Part shown: positions 8,705 through 15,801 of the stretch, one piece after another
How the letters are laid out: each line of letters opens with the position of its first letter
Numbering within the stretch: position 1 is the stretch's first letter
NCBI RefSeq assembly: GCF_001431705.1
Contig: NZ_LJWX01000002.1
Coordinates: forward strand, 310,001-374,000
Source of the DNA: Ferrovum sp. JA12
Lineage (GTDB): Bacteria; Pseudomonadota; Gammaproteobacteria; Burkholderiales; Ferrovaceae
Direction of reading: 5' to 3'
Length of the DNA: 64,000 nucleotides
Translations under genes and position numbers: made by a program
The notes under the pieces: model-generated
Seen by the model: only the letters and a program-made list of their open reading frames with translations
Told to the model about the DNA's origin: nothing
Databases searched by the model: none

Positions 8705-9981
8705 TTGGCATTGGCCAATTCATCCCACTTTGTGGTGTAACGCGGCGAGCGTTTTTCAATGCGTACTGCCCAAATAGGATTCGTGTGTTTTAAAGCGCCA
8801 CTGCCAAAGGTGATAGTGGTACCACCAAAGCGCTGGTTGAGTTGATCGATGGTACCCATCAATTTATCACTGTGTGGTGAGGCTGGCGTATCAAACAAAG
8901 ACTGTTGTTGCTTGCTTTTGTCTGTCAGGTGTAACAGTACTACACCGGCCTTATGATAAAGTAGCCCAGGTTTAAAGATGCGCCGTAATCCTTGGATAGC
9001 TGCCGCATTTAAGGTGCGCGTGTCATCGCTACCCACCACCAAGCTTTCTATAGCATGATTACTGTAATATAACGTTCTTTGACGAAAGGGATTGGTGCGA
9101 ATAAACACTCCAACACTATGGCATAGGGATCCTTCTTCACGCAATTGCAGTGCTGCTCGATGCATATGAAACACTACCGCTTCCTCTATGGCCGAATAGG
9201 ACAAGGTGGCGTTACCAAAACTGCGGCTACATATAATTTGTTGTCTTGCCACGGGGTGCTCATCCCAGTCAAGGGCCACTTCGCCGCGTAGTTCCGTTAA
9301 GGTTCTGGCTAAGAGTACATTACAATGAGAGCGAATAAAAGGCAGGGGGGTTTGGTGAAAATCCCATAGCGTATGAATATCCATCGCCGCCAGTGCTTTT
9401 TCTAAACGCTCGCCAATCCCCCACAGTGTTGAGCTAGGGAGGTCCATGAGGAGAGTCTGTTGCTCTTTTTGGCTAAAAGCTGACCACAGGCAGACTCCTT
9501 GGAGTGACGGCGTTTTTTTAGCCAAATGGTTAGCTAATTTAGCTAAGGTTTTAGTGGGAGCGATGCCCACTCCCACGGGTAGTCCTAACTGTTTTAGTAG
9601 GTTTTGACGTAATGTATGACCTAATTCTTGAGGGTTATCGGGGAGTTCACTGAGATCAAGAAAACACTCATCAATGGAGTAAACTTCCTGTCTCGGGGCA
9701 AAGCGCTTGAGTAAGCGCATCATGCGCTCACTCATGTCGGCGTACAGAGAGAAATTAGAACTTAAGGCCACTAATCCATGACTTTTTACCAAATGGGCGA
9801 CTTTAAAAAAGGGGATACCCATTCCAATACCTAAGGCTTTAGCCTCATTACTTCGCGAGACAACACAGCCATCGTTATTGGACAATACCACCACCGCCTT
9901 ACCCCTTAATGAGGGATTGAAAACCCGTTCACAGGAAACATAGAAATTATTACCATCGATGAGTGCAATGAGGGATTTCAT
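8701..9981 (-). CDS. umuC: DNA polymerase V catalytic subunit UmuC (Y-family)
   Basis: Translesion DNA polymerase of the Y family. The start ATG at 9981 was chosen because the protein then opens [21 protein letters not shown], the canonical UmuC N-terminus with the first metal-binding Asp, and because it overlaps the umuD stop as ATGA. A longer frame exists but adds 11 residues without precedent. The second catalytic motif SIDECFLDL is intact, as is the little-finger region. At about 426 residues it has normal length. It works with a UmuD' dimer and RecA; the partner gene directly upstream is unusual (see that entry). Confidence 0.93.
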   Translation of the reverse strand: MKSLIALIDGNNFYVSCERVFNPSLRGKAVVVLSNNDGCVVSRSNEAKALGIGMGIPFFKVAHLVKSHGLVALSSNFSLYADMSERMMRLLKRFAPRQEVYSIDECFLDLSELPDNPQELGHTLRQNLLKQLGLPVGVGIAPTKTLAKLANHLAKKTPSLQGVCLWSAFSQKEQQTLLMDLPSSTLWGIGERLEKALAAMDIHTLWDFHQTPLPFIRSHCNVLLARTLTELRGEVALDWDEHPVARQQIICSRSFGNATLSYSAIEEAVVFHMHRAALQLREEGSLCHSVGVFIRTNPFRQRTLYYSNHAIESLVVGSDDTRTLNAAAIQGLRRIFKPGLLYHKAGVVLLHLTDKSKQQQSLFDTPASPHSDKLMGTIDQLNQRFGGTTITFGSGALKHTNPIWAVRIEKRSPRYTTKWDELANAN

Positions 9982-10334
9982 GGACGGTGTAATACCCAGC
10001 GCACCACTCCCCAAATAAGAGAGTCTTCCGCTTCACTGAGTTTAATTTTGCGATAAAGGGGATCATCTGCTTCAAGATATCCTTCATGATGCTGAATCAT
10101 TAAACGACGTACCACAAACTCATCACGTAAATAAGCAATGACCACTTGCCCTGAGTGGGGAGTTAGACTACGGTCAACAATCAGCAAATCATTTTTAAAA
10201 ATACCTGAGGCTTGTAGGGCATTACTTTGGGCGCGAAAGAAAAACGTACTCTCAGGGTGGGGCATGAGGTAGTGTAAAAGATTCAGCGCATGTTGCTCCT
10301 CTTGAGCAGGAAAAAAAGCGAGATGTTGTGTCAT
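9978..10334 (-). CDS. umuD: UmuD'-like subunit: N-terminally shortened, catalytic Ser and Lys both replaced
   Basis: 118 residues aligning with E. coli UmuD from about residue 25 onward, that is, with the processed UmuD' form: FFPAQEEQ corresponds to FPSPAADY, then [16 protein letters not shown] and NDLLIVDRS. UmuD normally carries a Cys-Gly or Ala-Gly self-cleavage site, Ser60 in SGDSM and Lys97. Here no cleavage site is visible, the serine position is Ala39 (in QSNAL) and the lysine position is Arg76 (in EFVVRRL). Autocleavage is therefore not expected, and the protein probably acts directly as the UmuC partner. It is transcribed from a LexA box 12 bases upstream and coupled to umuC by ATGA. 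An upstream alternative start is not possible without crossing the operator. Confidence 0.88.
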   Translation of the reverse strand: MTQHLAFFPAQEEQHALNLLHYLMPHPESTFFFRAQSNALQASGIFKNDLLIVDRSLTPHSGQVVIAYLRDEFVVRRLMIQHHEGYLEADDPLYRKIKLSEAEDSLIWGVVRWVLHRP

Positions 10335-10345
10335 GGAAACTATAA

Positions 10346-10365
10346 TACTGTATATTTATACAGTT
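10346..10365 (-). promoter_or_regulatory. LexA (SOS) box of umuD'C
   Basis: The core CTGTATATTTATACAG (10348-10363) is a palindromic CTGT-N8-ACAG, flanked by TA on the left, almost identical to the E. coli consensus. It lies 12 bases before the umuD' start codon, where bound LexA would block transcription. It places the pair under SOS control at the transcription level. Confidence 0.92.
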
Positions 10366-10410
10366 TAAAAGAGGTTGTATAAAGAAGTAAAAATAGTTAT
10401 ATTTGAGTCA

Positions 10411-10470
10411 CAGGAAATGGCATTTTCCTACTCAACCGCCTGCTTAAAGTCAAGGCTGATAATGCCTACA
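10411..10470 (+). promoter_or_regulatory. Fluoride riboswitch (crcB motif)
   Basis: The stretch contains the conserved blocks of the crcB RNA: GGAAATGGCATTTTCC (10413-10428), AACCGC (10434-10439) and GGCTGATAATGCCTAC (10454-10469). The ATGGCATT and AATGCCTACA blocks match the Pseudomonas syringae fluoride aptamer as I remember it. It lies upstream of crcB, the fluoride channel gene. The aptamer ends 87 bases before the start codon and no clear intrinsic terminator follows, so translational control is likelier than termination; that part is inference. Confidence 0.87.
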
Positions 10471-10556
10471 ATTTTTCCGTGAGGAAGAAATGTGGGTGTT
10501 CGTTCCCTTTCATTTCTTCTTAGCGTTAATCATCAATTATTTCAAATGGAGAGTAT

Positions 10557-10952
10557 ATGGGTGTATGGGCTGTGGTATCAGTGGGGGTGGGAGCCGCATT
10601 GGGAGCATTGCTGCGTTGGTGGTTGAGTATACTCTTAAATCCTGTGTTGCCTACTCTTCCTCTAGGAACCTTAGCTGCTAATTTATTAGGTGGTTATTTA
10701 GTGGGGGTGGCAGTGGCTTTCTTCACGGAACGGGCAGGTTTTCCACCGGAGTTAAGACTTTTTATTATTACAGGATTTATGGGGGGGTTAACCACCTTCT
10801 CCACTTTTTCTGCGGAGGCAGTGTCATTGTTGGCGCGCTCTGAATATATTTGGGCAAGCTTACACGTGTTGATTCACTTAGCAGGTTCTCTGATTATGAC
10901 TTCCCTGGGAATTGCCACTATCCGTTTGCTGTTAAAAATGAAACTTATTTAA
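10557..10952 (+). CDS. crcB: Fluoride ion channel CrcB/Fluc
   Basis: 131 residues with four membrane helices. The motifs GALLRWWLS, PLGTLAANLLGGYLVG and GFMGGLTTFSTFSAE are diagnostic of Fluc/CrcB channels, including the Asn of the second helix and the Phe-box in TTFSTF. The channel works as a dual-topology dimer exporting fluoride. The start ATG at 10557 follows GGAGAG. It sits behind a fluoride riboswitch, so induction by fluoride is expected. Fluoride enters cells as HF at low pH, so the gene would matter in an acidic habitat (inference). Confidence 0.95.
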   Translation: MGVWAVVSVGVGAALGALLRWWLSILLNPVLPTLPLGTLAANLLGGYLVGVAVAFFTERAGFPPELRLFIITGFMGGLTTFSTFSAEAVSLLARSEYIWASLHVLIHLAGSLIMTSLGIATIRLLLKMKLI

Positions 10953-10990
10953 CTGCAGTTAACGGGTTGTTGGGGTTGTATAAATAAAAC

Positions 10991-11029
10991 TTGAGCTCCT
11001 CTTGGCTGTCATGCCGGAGAGGAGCTCAA
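10991..11029 (-). terminator. Intrinsic terminator of yceI
   Basis: A 12-base perfect stem, TTGAGCTCCTCT (10991-11002) with AGAGGAGCTCAA (11018-11029), has a 15-base loop. On the minus strand it is followed by GTTTTATTTAT, so it would end transcription of yceI, whose stop lies 29 bases away. On the plus strand no T-run follows. Confidence 0.75.
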
Positions 11030-11057
11030 TGAGTCGTTGAAGTGTGATGAGAGACTA

Positions 11058-11624
11058 TTATTTTTTGCTGGCTTCAACACTGATGGTTACGGTGACTTCA
11101 TCGCCCACGTAAGGAGCATATTTACCCATATTAAAGTCAGTGCGTTTTAACGTGGTGGTGGCATCAGCACCACAGGCGTCTTTTTTGGTCATGGGGTGAG
11201 GCATGCATTTGAAAGAAGTGACTTTTAAGGTAACGGGTTTGGTGATACCTTTGAGCGTTAAGTCACCTTCCACGGCGGTGAGCTTATCACCCTCAAAGTC
11301 AAATTTAGTGGATTTAAAGGTAGCAGAGGGATATTTTTCCGTATCTAAAAAATCGGCATCTTGAATATGATTATTAAAGATTTTTGAGCCAGTACTCACC
11401 GAGCGGGTGTCAACATGAATATCGGCTTGACCTGTTTTGCTAACTGGGTCGAATTCAATTTGACCAGAGACGCTGTCAAAACGGCTTAATTGGGTAGTGA
11501 AACCGAAGTGGCTGTAGGAAAAACGTACAAAAGTATGGTTAGGGTCAGTGGTGTAGTTATTGTCTGCTGCCAACACTGAGGTGCTAGCTAAGGCAAGTAG
11601 GGCACCAATATATAAAGTTTTCAT
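11058..11624 (-). CDS. YceI family periplasmic lipocalin-like protein
   Basis: 188 residues with an N-terminal signal peptide (KTLYIGALLALASTSVLAA). The mature part has the YceI pattern: NYTTDPNHTFVRFSYSHFGFTTQ, SGQIEFDP, then SATFKSTKFDFEGDKLTAVEGDLTLKGITKPVTL. Members fold as a beta-barrel that binds polyisoprenoids such as ubiquinone-like lipids; many are induced by base, acid or osmotic stress. Two cysteines (CMPHPMTKKDAC) could form a disulphide. It is a single gene with its own terminator and a perfect 7-4-7 inverted repeat in its promoter, suggesting a dedicated repressor. The exact ligand is unknown. Confidence 0.9.
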   Translation of the reverse strand: MKTLYIGALLALASTSVLAADNNYTTDPNHTFVRFSYSHFGFTTQLSRFDSVSGQIEFDPVSKTGQADIHVDTRSVSTGSKIFNNHIQDADFLDTEKYPSATFKSTKFDFEGDKLTAVEGDLTLKGITKPVTLKVTSFKCMPHPMTKKDACGADATTTLKRTDFNMGKYAPYVGDEVTVTISVEASKK

Positions 11625-11666
11625 GCTGTTCTCCTGTTAAAAATGAAAGATACGATTTAAGATAAA

Positions 11667-11684
11667 TTGTACGCATACGTACAA
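11667..11684 (-). promoter_or_regulatory. Perfect inverted repeat in the yceI promoter, candidate operator
   Basis: TTGTACG-CATA-CGTACAA is a perfect 7-4-7 palindrome, 42 bases upstream of the yceI start codon. Its position and symmetry fit a dimeric regulator of the TetR or MarR type, but the cognate protein is not identifiable here. Confidence 0.55.
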
Positions 11685-11931
11685 ATATACAGGGCTTTCT
11701 CTAAAATTGCAACGCTGGGTTCAACTGGTTAGCCTGACTGCGTCACCGCTCTCAACATCCGAGTCGCAGGAAAAACCGTAATGTGGGATGACATACCTAC
11801 TCCTATAAAAACTACAATTTATAAGAGAAACTACTTAATTATTACTTTTATGATTAGTAGAGCTGATGATTGTAGCTAAATAAAAGTTTAGTTTATGATA
11901 CATTGATAGAGTTATCCAAGTACTGACTATT
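11685..11931. other. Intergenic region upstream of fnr
   Basis: Between the yceI operator and fnr there are about 250 bases with no open frame of note. The first half is GC-richer and could fold; the second half is strongly AT-rich and presumably holds the fnr promoter. No riboswitch class, FNR box or terminator was recognised. Confidence 0.4.
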
Positions 11932-12645
11932 ATGAAAATCCCTCTTACTCAAAAGTCTCTTTGTGGTTGCTGCGTCATTCGAGAGCGCTGTTTGCCCGCA
12001 GGTTTAAATGATGAAGAAGTGTTGCTGTTAGATCAACAGATGGAGCACCGTTTGCCGATTAAAAAAGGCGCATTACTCTACTCTCAAGGACAAGTCTTTG
12101 ACTCCTTATATGCCATTAGCACCGGCTCTTTTAAGACCCGTATTTTACATGAGGATGGACGTAGTCAAATTACCGGCTTTCAGTTATCTGGTGAAATGTT
12201 GGGGTTAGATGCCATTAGTGAAGAGCGCCATGTCTGTGATGCAATCGCTCTGGAAGATAGTACCGTTTGTAAAATCGCCTATGATTCATTAACAAACCTT
12301 GAGTCGGAAATTAATCCCCTACAGCGTAGTTTTAATAAAACCTTATCAAAAGAAATAGTGAGAGACCAAAGTATTATGTTGCTACTGGGTAGCATGCGGG
12401 CAGAAGAGCGGGTGGCGGCTTTTTTAGTCAATCTGTCAGAACGTTATCACGCCCGCCAACAAAGTGCCTCAGAGCTGGTGCTGCGGATGACACGAGAGGA
12501 TATTGGAAATTACTTGGGCTTAAAACTAGAAACGGTGAGTCGTATACTCTCGCGCTTCGCACAGGAGAATTTAATTAATGTGCAAGGACGCTTAATCACC
12601 ATCACCGATGTGAAACAATTACAATTAGTCACGCTATCCTCTTAA
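11932..12645 (+). CDS. fnr: FNR-type oxygen-sensing transcription regulator
   Basis: 237-residue CRP/FNR-family regulator. The N-terminus LCGCCVIRERCLP carries cysteines at 11, 14 and 20 with the exact spacing of E. coli Fnr Cys20/23/29, plus an extra Cys13. The fourth ligand lies in STVCKIA, matching Cys122. The cyclic-nucleotide-like sensor domain (ITGFQLSGEMLGLDAI) is followed by a dimerisation helix and a helix-turn-helix with DIGNYLGLKLETVSRILSRF, where E-SR is the FNR recognition signature. It should bind [4Fe-4S] without oxygen, dimerise and bind TTGAT-N4-ATCAA. Two perfect such boxes lie nearby (12661 and 15732). Confidence 0.94.
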   Translation: MKIPLTQKSLCGCCVIRERCLPAGLNDEEVLLLDQQMEHRLPIKKGALLYSQGQVFDSLYAISTGSFKTRILHEDGRSQITGFQLSGEMLGLDAISEERHVCDAIALEDSTVCKIAYDSLTNLESEINPLQRSFNKTLSKEIVRDQSIMLLLGSMRAEERVAAFLVNLSERYHARQQSASELVLRMTREDIGNYLGLKLETVSRILSRFAQENLINVQGRLITITDVKQLQLVTLSS

Positions 12646-12660
12646 ACATCTTAAAAAACT

Positions 12661-12674
12661 TTGATCTAAATCAA
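12661..12674 (+). promoter_or_regulatory. FNR box upstream of a small membrane protein gene
   Basis: TTGATCTAAATCAA is a perfect match to TTGAT-N4-ATCAA. If activation is class II (box centred at -41.5), the start of transcription would fall near 12709, and the -10 would be TACCAT at 12697-12702. The first gene downstream is the 31-residue protein at 12750, then ompW. Confidence 0.85.
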
Positions 12675-12749
12675 TATTTCACTTTGTAATACTCTTTACC
12701 ATGGTTCTCATGTTACTCACGTTGAGTATTAATAAAAGGAGAAATAACC

Positions 12750-12845
12750 ATGGATGCATTTACAGATAACCTCGTCTCTGTGCTGGCTGTTTTGATTTTA
12801 GTGGCTGATTTAGTGATGACTTATTCCCATATGGCAGCCCATTAA
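12750..12845 (+). CDS. Unrecognised 31-residue single-span membrane protein
   Basis: A short frame opens with ATG at 12750 after a strong AAAGGAG ribosome-binding site (12735-12741) and encodes 31 residues: MDAFTDNL, then a hydrophobic span VSVLAVLILVADLVM, then TYSHMAAH. One membrane helix is expected, with an acidic residue inside it and a His-containing tail. I do not recognise the family. The perfect FNR box and spacing make low-oxygen induction likely. Small single-span subunits are common on terminal oxidases (for example CydX or CcoS-like), but no oxidase gene is adjacent, so that link is only a suggestion. Confidence 0.6.
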   Translation: MDAFTDNLVSVLAVLILVADLVMTYSHMAAH

Positions 12846-12932
12846 TTAATGGTCTCTGCCACCACCATAAACATAAGAATATAAATATAAATATAAAGAA
12901 TCAGTTAACGTAAGGGACTAAGGGAGAGAGAT

Positions 12933-13562
12933 ATGTTGCGTACAACAATAAAAAAAACAGTTTTAGTATTTTTGATGACAAGCTTCGGGGTGAGTACTGC
13001 TTTGGCTGAGCAGCAGGGTACCACCCCATGGTTGGTTCGTTTACGCTTATTAGATATAGCCACACAAAAATCCAATGATACAGGTTTAGCAGGAGGAGCT
13101 CCTTCAGACTCGATACAGGTGGGAGGGAGGATGCAACCTGATGTAGACGTTACCTATTTTTTTACCCCACACTGGGCAACGGAGCTTGTTCTCTCCTATC
13201 CGGTGAGTCATAGCGTATCGTTAAGTGGTGGCAATATTGGTAGTTTTCAGGAGTTGCCCCCTACACTCAATGCGCAATATCATTTTGATTCAATGGGTAA
13301 GTTCACCCCTTATCTTGGCGCAGGGGTCACCTACATGCGAACATTTAATACCAGTTTAGTTAGCGGGTTAAGCTTAACGCAGAATAACTTTGGTCCTGAT
13401 GTGGAAGCGGGCGTGGACTATGCACTGGACCAACACTGGTCCCTTAATGCCGATATTAAACAGGTGTTTATTAATGTGGGCGTGACCAATGGTGCTGGAG
13501 GGACATTTAATTTGCATCCCAATCCAACGCTCATTGGTGTAGGGGTGGGTTATCATTTTTAG
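12933..13562 (+). CDS. ompW: OmpW family outer-membrane protein
   Basis: 209 residues with signal peptide (VLVFLMTSFGVSTALA). The mature protein has the OmpW pattern: WLVRLRLLDI near the start, PDVDVTYFFTPHWATELVL, LPPTLNAQYHFDSMGKFTPYLGAGVTY, and a C-terminal phenylalanine after GVGYHF as expected for barrel insertion. OmpW forms an eight-stranded barrel with a hydrophobic lateral channel. In enterics ompW is FNR-activated; here it lies downstream of an FNR box and the small protein gene, 87 bases apart, so joint control is plausible. Its stop overlaps the convergent kinase gene by 4 bases. Confidence 0.9.
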   Translation: MLRTTIKKTVLVFLMTSFGVSTALAEQQGTTPWLVRLRLLDIATQKSNDTGLAGGAPSDSIQVGGRMQPDVDVTYFFTPHWATELVLSYPVSHSVSLSGGNIGSFQELPPTLNAQYHFDSMGKFTPYLGAGVTYMRTFNTSLVSGLSLTQNNFGPDVEAGVDYALDQHWSLNADIKQVFINVGVTNGAGGTFNLHPNPTLIGVGVGYHF

Positions 13563-14947
13563 TTGGTGGGGCGCACCACATGAACACTACAGGGAGCTTC
13601 TTCCACGAGCCGAGTTACCATTGAGCGGTTAACGCGTAGGAAGTTCCCGCTAGATTCTTCACTGGCTAACACAATAATCACATCTACATAATGGTGCTGA
13701 GCAAAATCAATGACTTTTTGAGCGGGATCACTGGTTTCAATCACATGAGCGTTGCATCGCTCCTTGGGAATATGAAGCTGCTTTAACCAGTGCTCTAACA
13801 AAATACGATGTTTATGGTGGCGCTCAGCAGCGCCACTCTCCTGCGCCCCTTCCAGAGACACCTCAATGATATTTAAAGCTGATAAATGGCTATCAGGATG
13901 GCGCTCCATAGCCCGTAATACAGCGTATCTTAAGGCTTTAATATGCTCAGGGTGCTGATTCTCAAGATCGATTAAGACGGCAATTAAGGGAACATTAGAC
14001 ACTTGTTCGCTGGGACTAAATTGTGGCACAGGGCTCACAGCAATACTTGGACGAAAGCCACGGACCAATCGTTGCCAAAGAGAGTCTGGACGGTTGCGTT
14101 GTCCACGTTCTGTAATGATCACTGAGTCAGAATCCACCAGAGATCGAGCCAAATGTGCGGCAGAAGGAAAACGTTTCTCGGCTAAGGGCTCAAGGCAAGT
14201 AAATACCGTCTCTTGAAACCATTCAGGTAAATCAGGTCGTAAGTGGCGCAGGGGAACTGGGCGACGCCAATGGCGCTGACGCAATTCTTTTATACTGATG
14301 GGTATGCCAAAGGGCAGTACCCCAGTGGCTAACTGATATAAACTCACACCAATGGCGAATTGATCGCTTCTTGGGTCGGTGCGGATATGTTCAATTTGCT
14401 CAGGGGCCATATAAGGCGTTGATCCTATGGCTTGCTGTGGGTTATCAATAAATAGGTCAGGCAATAGACTATGGTGAGCAAAACCAAAGTCCACACAAAC
14501 CATCTCCTTATTTTCTTTAATAATGAGATTATCCGGTTTGATATCAAGGTGAATGGTGTCTTGGCGGTGGAGACTGTGTACAGCGTTACTCATGGCTACC
14601 CCTATTTCCTGCAACTCACTGAGGCTTAACCCCTGGGGTGTGACGAGATCAATGAGGGGTGTACCATGGATTTTTTCCATAACAATATAGGGTTTAATAG
14701 CTAAGGCATTGGCACTAATAAAACGTGGTACATGGGATCCTTTTAGTGCCGGCAGGATAGAACACTCCATTTCAAAACTCACTAAGCCAAAAACAGACTG
14801 CCCTGGACCTATTTTGGGGACCTTCATGATCAAGGGCTGAGACGTTTCATGACTCTCCACAATATATAAATTAGCGCTGCCAGCACTATACAAGAGCTCT
14901 TTAATCACAAAGCGATCAATATGGGTACCAGGTTGCAACACTTCCAT
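13559..14947 (-). CDS. Ser/Thr protein kinase fused to a universal-stress-protein (USP) domain
   Basis: 462 residues. The kinase domain (about 10-270) has the ATP-anchoring Lys42 (LIMKVPK), catalytic loop HLDIKPDN (133-140, HRD written HLD), DFG at 153-155 and APE at 181-183; the glycine loop is degenerate (LYSAGSANLY). After a linker, about residues 315-460 form a USP-like domain (PLIAVLIDLENQHPEHIKAL ... DVIIVLASE ... RLVEEAPCSVHVVRP). The kinase would phosphorylate Ser/Thr in cytoplasmic targets, with the USP domain sensing nucleotide or stress state (inference). It lies 8 bases after a phosphoesterase gene, apparently as one operon. No membrane segment is seen. Confidence 0.88.
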   Translation of the reverse strand: MEVLQPGTHIDRFVIKELLYSAGSANLYIVESHETSQPLIMKVPKIGPGQSVFGLVSFEMECSILPALKGSHVPRFISANALAIKPYIVMEKIHGTPLIDLVTPQGLSLSELQEIGVAMSNAVHSLHRQDTIHLDIKPDNLIIKENKEMVCVDFGFAHHSLLPDLFIDNPQQAIGSTPYMAPEQIEHIRTDPRSDQFAIGVSLYQLATGVLPFGIPISIKELRQRHWRRPVPLRHLRPDLPEWFQETVFTCLEPLAEKRFPSAAHLARSLVDSDSVIITERGQRNRPDSLWQRLVRGFRPSIAVSPVPQFSPSEQVSNVPLIAVLIDLENQHPEHIKALRYAVLRAMERHPDSHLSALNIIEVSLEGAQESGAAERHHKHRILLEHWLKQLHIPKERCNAHVIETSDPAQKVIDFAQHHYVDVIIVLASEESSGNFLRVNRSMVTRLVEEAPCSVHVVRPTN

Positions 14948-14955
14948 TTTTTTAT

Positions 14956-15699
14956 CTATTGTCCTCTAGCGAGGCGCTCTGCTAGGAACGCTGGCAGTCC
15001 ACGATGATAAATTTTATATAGGGTACGTTCCACATCATAGGGGACACGATGAAAGGTAAGAGTATGGCGCTCATCATCATAGATGGCATATTGAGAGGCA
15101 TTATTGCCGTCCCTGGGTTGACCCAAGGAGCCGATAGTGGCTGCCCAATGACGCCTGGTGGACAGAGGAATCGCTTGTCCAGGAGTCGGTACAAAGGATT
15201 GAATGGTATTTCGTGTATCCTCAAAATAGAGCATTTGATGATGAACATGGCCAGCCAGAGTAATAGGCTGCGAGGAGGCAATAAAATTAAGCCGTAGTTC
15301 ATCTTCAGTATTTAAATAATGCCAGAGATGGGGTTCGTGAGCAGTGGCATGGGTGAGTAGTAGGGGGGCCTTCTCATGGGTGTAGGGGAGGGAGGCAATG
15401 AAGGCTAAGTGTTCAGGTTGCAACCTAGGAATAGTCCATAAAATAGCATCCTTAGCGTGATGACTCATTCTCCGAGGACCCGTGAGACAGGCTTCATCAT
15501 GATTGCCAAGCAACACAATATGTCCTTTCTCTTGATAATCTATTAAGCGATCAAGAATTCGTTCTGGATCTGGGCCATAACCCACATGATCCCCTAAGAC
15601 AGCAAATTGATCGACCCCCTCGCCCATAGCATGCTCTTCACAAGCTTGAAAGGCTTCAAGGTTGGCATGGATATCAGAAAAGAGAGCGAGTTTTGTCAT
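14956..15699 (-). CDS. Calcineurin-like metallophosphoesterase
   Basis: 247 residues with the five metal-binding blocks of the family in order: D9-x-H11 (FSDIHAN), GD at 36-37 (VLGDHVGYGPD), GNHD at 65-68, a His in LLTHATAHEP and the GHxH block AGHVHHQ. This resembles the YfcE/MJ0936-like phosphodiesterase branch more than the PPP protein-phosphatase branch, so the substrate may be a phosphodiester or nucleotide rather than a phosphoprotein. It precedes the kinase-USP gene by 8 bases in the same direction. Upstream, 32 bases before its start, is the FNR box shared with divergent hemN. Confidence 0.88.
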   Translation of the reverse strand: MTKLALFSDIHANLEAFQACEEHAMGEGVDQFAVLGDHVGYGPDPERILDRLIDYQEKGHIVLLGNHDEACLTGPRRMSHHAKDAILWTIPRLQPEHLAFIASLPYTHEKAPLLLTHATAHEPHLWHYLNTEDELRLNFIASSQPITLAGHVHHQMLYFEDTRNTIQSFVPTPGQAIPLSTRRHWAATIGSLGQPRDGNNASQYAIYDDERHTLTFHRVPYDVERTLYKIYHRGLPAFLAERLARGQ

Positions 15700-15731
15700 A
15701 ATGAAACTATTGTAACCTGTCCTCTAAAAGT

Positions 15732-15745
15732 TTGATCCATATCAA
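15732..15745 (+). promoter_or_regulatory. FNR box between hemN and the phosphoesterase/kinase pair
   Basis: TTGATCCATATCAA is a perfect FNR box. For hemN, a -10-like CATAAT at 15767-15772 puts the transcription start about 40.5 bases from the box centre, the class II activator position. On the other strand the box also overlaps the promoter region of the phosphoesterase gene, so it may affect both directions. Confidence 0.85.
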
Positions 15746-15801
15746 CGTTTTTTCTGATGGATTATTCATAATGGATTTAACCATTCATTAAAGTGATCAC
15801 C

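Noticed and set aside
10490-10681. 63-codon frame between the fluoride riboswitch and crcB
   Set aside because: Overlaps crcB in another frame, starts within the leader RNA, and has no family or initiation signal.
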